Assembly: GCF_004027225.2 (NCBI RefSeq)
Contig: NC_044278.2
Span: forward strand, 101,114,743-101,178,742
Direction: 5' to 3'
From: Strigops habroptila
Taxonomy: Eukaryota; Chordata; Aves; Psittaciformes; Psittacidae
Length of the DNA stretch: 64,000 nucleotides
Below are positions 9,901 to 21,200 of the stretch, in pieces; position 1 is the first letter of the stretch; the number at the start of each line of letters is the position of its first letter. Both the position numbers and the translations under genes were made by a program. The notes beneath the pieces were generated by a model that was not told where the DNA came from, searched no databases, and saw only the letters and a list, made by a program, of their open reading frames with translations.

Positions 9901-11364
9901 CACAAGGAACCAAAGCAGTAAATGCAGCATGGGCTTGTCCATTATTAAGGTAAATCTACAATCCTTTTTTCCCTCACAGTGATGAGTGCGCTAGAAACTT
10001 CTCAGAAAGGTTTGCCAAGGCTGACTCCAACATGGAGATCAGTATCTAAATCTATGAGCTTATGGCTGCATATATGGACATAAAAGCTGCACAGACTTCA
10101 TTTTTACAGTTTAACTTCAGTACCTCTTTCCTTTCTGCTTTTCTACATTCTCTGTCCTCTTCACTGTAACCCATTGACCCTCCAGGGTATTCATTTGAGA
10201 AACCAGAAAGATTTTAAGAATGAAGTGGGTTAATTGCTAACAAAGGTCATGAAAACACTCACTATAAGCACCTATGACAATGCTGGAAGGGCAATAAATA
10301 CTTCATCAGTTTTTGAAAGACTGGCAGGACAATTATAGGCTTCAAAAGCAAACATTTGTTGAAGTTTTAATTATACCACTTAGGTGAACAAGTGGCAAGG
10401 CATGATAGAGGTAAGCCAGCTCTTGTAAAACAAAATCATGTCTTAATCTGCTAGGACTTCTAATCTTTTTCAGGCATTCTGTACTTGACGTTGCTCCTCA
10501 CAAGAAGATAATAACCTGGTAATTATGGGATTATTATCCACATTTTATTTGGTTTAAAAATGTATTTCACTTTTTATTAAGTGTAAAATCATTCCAGAAC
10601 TAGCATTTGTAAGATCAGAAGCATTCTGGTCAACATACAATCCATCAACAGGAAAACTGTAGCCTGAACAAACTGTAATGGAAAGGACAAATTATTAACC
10701 TTGTTTGCTGGGACAAGAAATTGGGAACTTCTCAGCAGAGCTACATGAACGGGCAGAATGAGGCCACAGGAGCACAGAGTAGGCTGAATCCAAACACCGC
10801 GCCTGGAACAGAGCTCCAGGCCTGCTCTGTGTGAAGGACTGCCTCAAGGAAATAAACCTGATGAACAGAGCCATACTTGTTTCTAACCACAAGTGAAAAG
10901 AGCTTGCAAACAAAGCATGAGCGAGATGAATAGTCTCAAGAAGTCTTTGGAAGAAAAGGCTGGTGGATTGGCCAACATCACCCATCAGCACTTATGACCA
11001 CCTGTCCTTAAAAAGCACAGAGCTATGAATGCCTCCTGAGCTCTAACTGAGCTTGACCTGACACTGGCAGTTACTTCTTGTGTTTGAGTTATATTCTGTA
11101 TCACTTCTGCTACCTTGCTAGCTAGGTAACAGTTAATGTACTTGAAGCTGGACCAGTAAGAGCTCTCCTTAAGACAATCAGGGAACTCACTGGGTCTTCA
11201 GTCACACAATGTTTCCCTCCTTCCTGGGGGTTACATGCTGTATTTCCTGCCATTGTCCCAGGCTTTTGAGGTGCAGGTAACAGACACTACCATGCAGCAT
11301 CTAAACCTATCCTCTTTTCACCTTAAAACTGCTACCCCTCCTCCTATTTCTATACGCCCTTGTA
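6991..11364. other. Intergenic region without recognised genes
   Basis: No splice-bounded coding segment or named repeat was recognised apart from the 28-bp LTR-terminus relic at 7607-7634. Positions ~8020-8960 and ~10690-11000 are richer in G+C than their surroundings and look like old repeat or pseudogene material I cannot name. A spaced direct repeat (CATCCTATTGATGAAG and CATCCTACTGACGAAG) lies near 8345-8385. Confidence 0.45.
7607..7634. repeat. Minimal LTR relic: start and end of an ERV-L LTR joined
   Basis: The 28 bp read TGCCCTGGGTTCAGC followed directly by TTAAACCATGACA. The first part resembles the start of the LTR at 6121 and the second resembles its end at 6673-6685, so the internal ~540 bp are missing. 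Origin by internal deletion of a solo LTR is inferred. No target duplication is evident. Confidence 0.4.
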
Positions 11365-11905
11365 AAACATGCCTGTCCATCTTTCTTGTAGGCCCTCTTT
11401 AGGCCCTAGAAGCTGCTGTAAGGCCTCCCAGGAGCCTTCTCTCTTCTCCAGGCTGAACAAGCCCAGCTCTCTCAGTCTGTCTTCACAGGAGAGATGCTCC
11501 AGCCTTCAGAGCATCATCGTGGCCCCTCTCTGGACTCCCTCCAACAGGTCCATATCCTTCTTATGCTGGAGACTCCATAGCTGGATGCAGGTGGGATCTC
11601 ACAAGAGATCCCTTCCCTCCAGTGTGTTGACCACATCACGCAGCTTGGTGTCATCAGCAAACTTGCTGAGGGTGCATCAATCCCACTGTTCCTATCACCA
11701 ACAAAGATGTTGAACTGGTCCCGGTACCAACCCCTCAGGAACTCCACTTGTCACCAGTCTCTGCTTGGACATGGAGTCATTACCACAACTCTTTGAGTGC
11801 AACCCTTCAGCCAATTCCTTATCCACATCAAATTCATGCCTCTCCGGTTTAGAGACAAGGATGTCATGTGTGACAGTGTCAAAATGCTTTGTACCATCTT
11901 ATGGA
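11365..11905 (-). mobile_element. CR1 LINE fragment with reverse-transcriptase region, internally deleted
   Basis: On the minus strand this carries the C-terminal part of the CR1 ORF2 reverse transcriptase (around 11900-11700, with the block WIRNWLKGCTQRVVV) followed by the segment usually found in CR1 ORF2 and 3' regions. The stretch between about 11610 and 11600 joins parts that are normally several hundred bases apart, so an internal deletion has occurred. The frame is broken. Confidence 0.8.
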
Positions 11906-13353
11906 ATAGCATCCTGGGTCTCTTCCCAAAACATATTTTAGTTCCAGCCATGATAATAAAGAGTCCTAAACTATGCGAAATTAAGGAACTGAAAATAAAG
12001 TAATTCAGACTCTTTCCTCCGGTCAGCAGTCATTAGAGCTGCTGTTAGGGTAGTTTTCCTGCACAAAAAGGAAGTTACCCAGCTGGCAAGCTACCTCTGC
12101 CTCCTGACCATTTTTATTGCTAACCAAGGAAGAGAGAACGTCAGTTCCTTTTGGGTGTCTCCATGCCTGGGCCATCTGCAGATGTAAGGAAATAAGAATA
12201 GATTCACAGTCCTCATTCTCTCATGTGATCAAATGCAGGACCCAAATACTTCATCACTTGTCATTTACATATCTTGCTATGCTGAAGTATTTCAAGATTT
12301 TATTTTTTGCTCCTGAAAGCAGATAACCAACCAAACAAATTATCAAGAGAATTCCACAAAAGAAGTATCTTAATACATGGCAATTTTCTATATTATAAAC
12401 ATTAAAATCAGTCAATAATAATCCACAGATTTTCTTTTTCACACCACAATTCTGGAATGTCCCAGAAAAGGGAATTTCAAGAACTTCAAGTAGTCAATGA
12501 ATATCAACTTTGCAGTCCTATTTTAATCTGCCTGTTACAAAAGTGAGTTGTGAATTCCCCTTCTCTTGCTTTGCTTTAACATTACATGATTTATAATCCC
12601 CTTGATTTTCCTTAGAAACATGAGTACTGTTGAGGCTCATTAATGTGCAATTTTGTCTTTAGATTTCAGATAACAACAGCCTTCCCGAGTCTTCGAAAAC
12701 TGAATTTAATATAGAAGGCTTCACATCTTGTTTTCAGAAACTCTCTGCAATTGTCTGCTTGAAAAGAGCAATCTTATTTTTTTTAGTTCATGGAATAAAG
12801 GTTACTTTTATCATGTTGCTGCTAGGGTTGCATAGCATTAGTTATGACCCAAAAGTCAGAGTTTTGGGGGCAGAATGCTTGAGTAAATTATTGCTCCACT
12901 GCTTTCAACACTAGGAAGATGGGAATCAGAAGTCTAATGCTTACTAATACCTCCAGAATCATCCAGTAAAACCCAGAGCTAACAGCAAAAGAAAAGATGG
13001 AATCTCAGTCAGCTACTATTACATGTGTCAGGCCAGAAGTTAAAGTCCGAGTAAGCAATCAATGAATGAGTCGATGGCGCCCAATCTCTAAATAAGACAG
13101 AAGTCTACAAGTGTAACACAGCATGGATCGAAAGCTGATTGGTTTTGCCTGATCTATTCTGCTTCCACAGGGCCAGAGCACATGTGAACTATCACCAGTT
13201 CGAATCTGGAAGTGACTGGACTACGCTGCAAGACCTTCGGAGAATTTGATATTGACATGTATTTTATGACGGCATCAAGATTCCCAATCACATCTGTTCA
13301 TTGCAAAAGCATTTTTCATTTGCATAAAAGTAGAGACTTGAAAATTAACCTAA
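11906..13353. other. Intergenic region without recognised genes
   Basis: AT-rich single-copy-like sequence. I see no gene, RNA gene or named repeat. Confidence 0.5.
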
Positions 13354-13452
13354 TCTAGTGATATGGTTTAGTGGTGGACTTGGCAGTCCAGGGGTAAAGG
13401 CTGGACTTGATGATCTTAAAGGTCTTTTCCAACCTAGTTGTTCTATGATTCC
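13354..13452 (+). mobile_element. CR1 LINE 3' end
   Basis: It contains GGTTTAGTGGTGGACTTGGC, then GGCTGGACTTGATGATCTTA, and ends in the CR1 terminus TTCTATGATTCC. About 100 bp, 5'-truncated. It lies ~150 bp beyond the predicted B3GLCT cleavage site. Confidence 0.88.
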
Positions 13453-13599
13453 ATAAGCAGGTCAGGAAGGAATATGAAAAAAAAAAAAGTTTAAACTGCC
13501 TCTTAGTAGAACAGAGCATAGAATACTATTCAGGTGATGACATTATGACATAAGTGCCTAAATAATCCTGTACTTGGTTTGCAAAGAGGAAGGTGGCAC

Positions 13600-15081
13600 A
13601 AAAGGTTAAAGAAGAATGCTTTTATTCAGCTTTCAGCTCTCACAGTTCTAAACAGCAAACATAATTAACAATTCACCCACAGTACCGGAGAACATAGTCC
13701 TGGTGTCAGTAAAATGTCTACTGTTAAGGCACTGGTAGTGGGAAATAAAAAGACATAACATGGATTGCTCCTATTTAATCAGAATCTGAATCTGTTACGA
13801 ATATGTGCTTCCTATTCAAACGCTTAAAATTCCACAAGCTACATTCACAAACAAATGTTTATACAACTTCAGTAATTGCTGAAACACAGGAATCAGTGGC
13901 TCCCCTACTTCGACTTAAGAGCAAGTACTGCATTACTTTGGAGTGGAATCAGGTTTTAACTTACTAAAAGAAAACAAACCACAAATTACTTCAGCAGTAT
14001 GGCTTTAAGACCCTGTATTTGGTTACAATATAGCAAGCAAAGTTAAATAACAGCATACAAGTGCCAAATACTGTCCATCTTAAAAGGAGCAGTTTTACAA
14101 TATAAAAATTAGTTTAGAACATACTAAAGCCAGTTTTTGTACAAATATTTTTACAAAACTGAAGTACTCAAAGAAACAAAAAATCAAGAACATTTTAAAT
14201 ATGAATCACTCTCTACATGTATGCATGAAATTACTTACCTTGATGATATAAATTAGGAATACTACAAACTTTTTAAAGCTGGCATCCACATACTATTGAA
14301 ATGCACACATCAGAAATACTGCAGTGTTAGTTCTGCAAAAATCCTTTAGAGTCACATTTGTACTTGCCAAACAGATATACAGGGACTTAGGTTTCTAAAG
14401 GAGCCACAGTGACCTCCCGTGGCCACTAAAGAAATCCTGTTTCTCCCTTTTGAACATGACATTGCTCACAAATGCTAATAAACTTAAAACAGTGGTTCAT
14501 GCTTGGTCCACCTATCCCAGGAAAGGTCAGTACTTCCATTTGAAATGAGTATAAAGGAACACAGCCTTCACACAATCACAAGCTAGCCCCTGGTCACTGA
14601 AACAAAGTCATGTCTCCTCTCTGATCTACCACCAAAGAAGCTGTTCCAGAACAGTTTTGAGCACTGTGTTTTTTCTGTAGGCCAATGAGAGGTGATGTTC
14701 AATAGATACTTAACACATTCAGTATTAGGCTCCCAAATATGTAAGTTCAGCTTGTGACAGAACAAAGGAAGGAGATGTAAATTGATGCTGCCTGACTTGA
14801 AGTCCAAACCAAAACACAAAGTTGTATGAGACATTTTAAACATGTTTCAAGCTCATTGGTATACAAAACCCCAAGACATTTTAAAAAGAAACCAAGTGTG
14901 ACAAAAGAATCCAAGAGTCAATTAGGTGCCTTCTTCCATTGCTCTGAAGGAATGTAACAAACAGGAACAAACCTTGTCTTCTGTGTCATGAACAGATGAT
15001 GAACAACGCAAGAACACCACAAAAATCACAGTAGTGACTGTCTCCTCTGCAGTACATCAATCAACACTTACATTCTACTGC
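13600..15081 (-). other. B3GLCT: B3GLCT 3' untranslated region (predicted)
   Basis: This runs from the stop codon at 15082-15084 to about 15-30 nt past the only minus-strand AATAAA in the interval (13626-13621). It is AT-rich, contains no recognised CR1 or LTR piece, and is ~1.48 kb long. The right limit is certain. The left limit rests only on the poly(A) signal. Confidence 0.65.
13621..13626 (-). terminator. Candidate poly(A) signal AATAAA of B3GLCT
   Basis: TTTATT on the plus strand reads AATAAA on the minus strand. It is the only canonical hexamer between the stop codon and the CR1 tail at 13452. A U/GU-rich stretch (TTTTGTGCC on the minus strand) follows ~15-25 nt downstream. Confidence 0.6.
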
Positions 15082-15249
15082 TTATAAATCCTCTCTATTA
15101 TATCCAACTTTCTTTCCATTAAGTGACTCTTCTGTGTTTGGTGCCAGCCATGTGAAATATACCTTCACTGGATCAATATTCCAATGCTTGTGAAATGATA
15201 CTGGAATTTGGTGAGAAAGGTAGCCCTTTGGGTAGTCCATTGGCCTTGC
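15082..15249 (-). CDS. B3GLCT: B3GLCT exon 15 (terminal coding exon)
   Basis: 168 nt starting in phase 0 after TTAG and encoding 55 residues plus TAA. It begins [19 protein letters not shown], continues through [16 protein letters not shown], and ends NREDL. The segment between WLAP and REDL is the variable tail and differs strongly from the human tail as I recall it. Confidence 0.97.
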   Translation of the reverse strand, partial: ARPMDYPKGYLSHQIPVSFHKHWNIDPVKVYFTWLAPNTEESLNGKKVGYNREDL

Positions 15250-18200
15250 CTAAGGTGGAAGAATAAACCAAAACCACTAGTACTCAGTGATGAAGAATAA
15301 TTTTACAACAAGAAAGTACTGTTGTCCAATGGTGTGCCTATCACAACAAAGCAATGTGGCATTGACAAAATATACATGATGATAAGAAAGGGGTTTTTAC
15401 ATCATTCTAGTAAATCAATTGATAGGCATTAGTTTAGATCTTCAACTCGCACTGCAGTCATCATGTTATGAAGTACACTGACATTAAACATGCCCTATTT
15501 CTCAGGATGAAACCGCTACCATCTATGAAAGCAAATGATAAACAGTATAGTTTGTATTGCATCTTTTTAAATATACAGTTTTGTTTCCATAACAACAGAA
15601 TGATTTTAAATAATATTGTCTTGCTCCTCCTATTAATGAGAGTTGCCAGCACTGCCAGTGCAACTGTAGGATCCTAAGAAGGCTGTAAGCAGCCAAAATA
15701 TATGAAGTTTTATGATGGAGAAAGGTTACCAAACACAGGAAACACTGTGGTGCCAGAAAACTGCATTGTTATTCTTCATCAGGTTATATCAAAAGAGACA
15801 GAATTACAACATAGCTACACAATGCAGCTGACTTCTTAATGCACCAAGCATGTTTCATTTCCTCTGAGAGCATGTAAGTGCACCAATATATAAAAAAGCC
15901 CCACCTGTAGTAGTTCTTGGTAAAATGGAATCATAGTATAGTTTGGGTTGGAAGGGACCTTCAAAGGTCATCTAGTCCAACCCCCCTGCAATGAGTAGGG
16001 ACATCTTCAACTAGACCAGGTTGCTCAGAAACACATCCAGCCTGGCCTTGAATGTCTCCAGGGATGAAGATATTTTTGCTTCTGCTTCACAGGATATACA
16101 CAGTACAATTTTGGATTCATGTACCTCAAGGAACACCGTACATCATAGTATTTCAGTCAAGTCTTTAAAAAATAATTTTCTGGTTGACAGAATATCCAAT
16201 TTTGTTTTTCTCATTTTTAAAATATTTATTGCCTAATAGTGGAATTTGTAGAATAAGCCCACTCAGTTTTTATTCAGTAGTTCCCCCCCTCCCCAGGTTA
16301 ATTTTTGTTCAAGGTATGTTAAATTAGAATTTGTTGTAAGCAACAGTAAAGATGAACTATAATTCAAGTGCAATTTTCTATGTGGAAAATCAAACTGCTA
16401 GGATTTCACTTTCAAAGTGATTCAGTAGCAAATGCACACTGTTAAGGATTACAAGGAAGTGCTTTGTCTTGTTGTATAAGGGCCATTCCTACATATCTGT
16501 AAAATGACTTCTGTTCTTTCTGACTCTCCTTTAGTTAGGTGTTGGGGTTTTTTTAAACAAACACCTGTGCCAGCACAAATTATTCGATAACTCTGTTGAT
16601 TTTATAAGATGCATTACTTGCTTTCTATACTGAAAGTAGTAAGTGATGATGAGCAAAACAGGAAAGTAAACAGCTACGATTTTTTTATATGGACAAGGAA
16701 CTAAAATATTCAATAGTGCTTTCTCAGCCTTCCCGTTTCTCTAAATAGTAAATGTAATCAGAAAGAGAATCCTAATACAGGAAAACCTGATAATTTAAAT
16801 AGCAAACCTTCCCCCCCACTGACAGCTGCTTTGAATTACATGGCAATTTACTAATTTTCAAGTAGCCTATTATCTTCATCTCAGTTCATGCCGAGATACA
16901 CAGGTCTTTCCAGTTTTTAAACTAGATGAACACCTGAAAATCATCGAACACCACACTGACTTAAATGCTGATTTTTAAAAATACAGTGTGCTGTTGGGAA
17001 AAAACGGTAAGTGCTTCTTCTCTTTAATGCCATGGGAGGAAGGTAAAGTGGTTTATGAGGCAGCAAATCTCTCTGGCATTGTATTTTCAATTGTAATGCT
17101 GCAGTTAGATTGTCAAATATTCTGGAAGACAGAAACAAGATTCTAATCTATTCCAATCCATTTTTCCCAAACTGGAGAATATAGTCATAAGAAAATTATG
17201 TTTTGTGACCTCTTTTTCTCCTGTGCTAGCATAGGACAATTTATCATATTTATACCATTCTTCAGCATTCACCACAAAAGCAACAATTCTGGGAATAATT
17301 TTACATTTTATATTTTCACTAATGAGATATTTCAGAATATTAAACACTGCATCACCAGAAAAAATGGGTAAGTAGAAAAGAAAAATTTACTGAAGTATTT
17401 CACAGTCAGTTCTCCATTACCTGAAGAAAAAAGTATTGTGGTGCAGGGTTTTTTCTTTTCTTAGAGAACATATCACAAGTATTCAAAGCATGTGGCTCCT
17501 GATTCTATTTCTTTTTCAAAATACCCACTTCTGGTTGCATTTTTTACAAAATGTAGTCTTAGGGTAACTGAAATACCTTTTAAACTATTAAAGCATTATG
17601 GTACTCCATGCTTTGAGAATATTATTTGCTTGCTCTGTAGAGAAATAAGGTATAGGAGCAGCATCTTGGTCATCGTTATTATACATTGATTGAGTTTGCA
17701 TTATTTATGAGTTTGAAATATTTATGAGTCCTGCTTTATGTGCATACTTGAAATATGAAACATACGTTAAATACTAGTAAAAATAACTCTCTGACCTGAT
17801 GGAAAAGTGGACTATGTGTTATCGGGATTCCTAAGCCACTGAAACACATCCCAAGGACCATATCATCAGGCGCATCCATGCTGTAACACTGGCATTTACT
17901 AGCAAGTAGTTTCTGAACAGCTATTCTGCTGAAAACCATCCTGGATTAAAAAAAACAAAGGCAAATGAAACATATAAGACAGTAAGTACTAGAGAAGCCA
18001 AATGACTATAATCACTAAATATTGATAAATGATACAACTGCACGACAAAATGCGGCCCTCTGGTACAACAGATCTGAAATTTCAGAATTTGAGAAATCAG
18101 TGTCGACAAGTAGTGCAAGAGGCAGTTTCTGAAAAATAATTACTTTATTTTAGTTAGTTTTAATTACCTATAGGACCAATCAAGCCAAAATTATCCCTTC

Positions 18201-21200
18201 TGAAACCAACTGTTTTGCTCTACAAATCTGTTCCCAGCAGCACAACTTCTTACTAGTTAGGACATTTGGGTCTTGGAGCATCATTACATTTTAACTATAG
18301 CAGGAAACATCACTGTTTCTGCTGAAACTGTTTTGTGTTGTAATTTGAAATATTTGCAGTCAAAGCAGGGACTGATGTAGATCTCAGTAGGAGTTTAAAT
18401 AAATTACCCTCCTCCGCCAGTGATGTAACTATATCCTCCTGTTCCCAAGCCGTAACCGTAACGCTCTCCAAGAAATACCGGTTCATTTGCGTCATAACAG
18501 CTGAGCAATTTTCGGAGCCTGAAGATACTATAATATGAAAAAACAATTTAAACCCCCCCCATTTAGACATTCAATTTGCAACAGACACTGCTAGCCTAAA
18601 TGCATTCTAGAAACAGCACAAAAATGATACGAGAAATTCAGAAATTATACAAAAAACAGAAATGAAACTTATGTTGCTGAATTCGGTCAAATGACGAACC
18701 AATTAGCTTAAAATATTTTTCTGAAGAAAGCAAAGTTTATCAGCAAAACTGAGTCTCATCTCAGAGAAAACACGAAATTATTTTTTCCAAACGATGGTAA
18801 GATCTTTGCAAATGATCTTTTCTCCCCAGCAGTTGAAAAGCAAACAGGCAGATTTACTTATATGACTATTGATTTATCTACAGTTACAGCCTCTTCCAAA
18901 TTATTCTTCTGTCACATGCTTTAATGTGAAGTACTGTCCTGAAGCACTTATGGTCATGACCCTGTGATCCTGCTGGTTGACTGCTGTGCCTTATTTCACT
19001 TACACTGCAGTGTCAGTTTTCATGTGAACAGGGTCTAAATTTCTAACAAAGGCAAGTCCCTGGACACGGGTCTGTGTGCCTGACACAGGCCCTAGCTTAT
19101 GGAACCTTTCTTGTGGCACATTTATGTAAGGAATACATCTTAGAAAGTGTATTAGCAAATGACTAAAACCAATCAGTTCAGACATACCTATACTGAAGAA
19201 TCACAATGTGTAATCATATTCAGAATACATGGTTGCATAATAACACTAATATGCATAGTTTTTATCAAGTTACGAGTTTACATTAGTTTTAATATCAGTC
19301 AAGGAATGCTGAAGGAAAGTTACAATTTTTTTCTTTAAAGAAATATAAAGCTACATAATAGAACATAAATACATAAGAGATGAAGATTGCTAAAACTCCT
19401 ACTGACATGAACAGTGGTAATTCCTGAAGTATTGCAGTGTATACCTTATCAGTGTGTCATCATCCACTATGACTAACCAAGGAGTTCTGGAAGAGCTATG
19501 ATTCAAAAACCTTTCCAAAATGGCAAATGTTTTCCCACAATGACCTAAAGAAAGAGAAAAAAACAGAATATACATTTAAATAAAGTGAGATTTTATAATA
19601 AACCATTTTTCATGAATTAAATCAGTATTCTGCTGCACTATACAAAACATTTTGGTAACGACTGGCAAAATATTTGAGATGCAAGTTTAAATTACATCCT
19701 TTGTTGTGCTGAGTGGTATTTGTACAAATTGTTCCAATGCAACCATTGCTTTCTAAGCAAGAATGTATTTTTGAAGAATGCTGAAGCATGGAAATTCTTT
19801 GAATTATGGAAACCTGAAAAACAAGCTTTATTCCAGCTATCCTGTTAAGATGTTGAACAAATACTCATCAAACTACTACTCTTATTCTGTAAAACAGTAA
19901 AATGAGGAGACTGATAAAAACATGTTCTGCAAAATACTTCAAGATATTTTCATAGCATTTCATCATGCATCAGGCAGGTCCATTGCTTTTATATAAATAT
20001 TTAAGTTTACATTAATCTACTGTACTCATCATCAGCAACTCAGGTCCTGGTAACTTCCTCAAAGGAAAGGCCTTAACATTTATCACAAGACTATAACGAA
20101 GTTGAGAGGTAAAACACCCTTTACTGGGAATTTAGGAGTAAAACACCCTTGTTCAGGATGAGCAGGACAAAAGAAACAAGAAATTTCAGACTTCTACTGA
20201 CTCTTCTTTAGATCTCAGAAAAATCTAATTGCAAATAGTCTTTATTCATCTATATTACAGCTGATTATCTAAAGCAATTATTGCTATCAATATTACAATT
20301 ACTACACAATCATTAAAAAATAAGGATAGGATACTATATTTGAAGCTACTTCCAGTTAAAATATTTTTTGAGAAAATGCAGTAACTCTATGCTTAAGAAA
20401 TGGACTTACTGATTTAGTGAAACTGTAACCATGCAGACTGATATATGAATATTTACAAAATTAAAACCAAGATTTCTATATTATATTCCAACAAGAAAGA
20501 TGGACAAAAATAGTATTAGAGCAAACTCAGCACGATTTGTTTAGTTTAGAATGCCAGTTGCCCACTGCCCCCCACAGCAATGCTCAAAGGCCAAACATGG
20601 AAGGTTCCTTCCCCCTGGTGTGACCAGAACTACTGGGCACAGCTTCTACAGGTGATCCACAAATGCCTGGAAGGTCTGCTACCTCCTGAAAACACTCACT
20701 GGTTGCACAAGTCACACTGCACATGTGAAGATGGAAATCCCTGCCTGTTCTCTCTCTGCCTCTAACAGACCCTGTGGAGGATAAAAAAATAAAGGGCAGC
20801 TGGAAAGCTGCGAATAATCCAGAGATCAGAACAACTGACCAAGTGGGCCAGGTAAAGCTAATAGGCCACAGCTTGGACACTTCTAATTCAGCAGGTGCAT
20901 AATAGCCTGTAGCAGAGACTATAAACCTAAGAGCAAGCGATCATATGGAAGAAAAAAACCCCTAAAATTAATAAACTCATGGAAGCCATCACATCCATAG
21001 CCTTTTTTCTATTCAAACACAAAGTAAATTAAAACATTATTTTTTCATGAAAAGATCTTCCAATCTTAACATTTAGGTTTTGAGCTTAAATCAATATAAT
21101 ATTTGATATTATATAGATAAAAATAAATATATATTAAATATATATATAATATATATAAATATATATAAATATAAAGCATGTAATATTTGTATATCATACG

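Noticed and set aside
10695..10991. 98-codon minus-strand open frame as a gene
   Set aside because: No recognisable domain, splice sites or start context. The region looks like G+C-richer repeat material.
11369..11951. Open frames of 66-114 codons on both strands
   Set aside because: They fall within a CR1 fragment. The minus-strand reading is decayed CR1 reverse transcriptase and the plus-strand one is its shadow.
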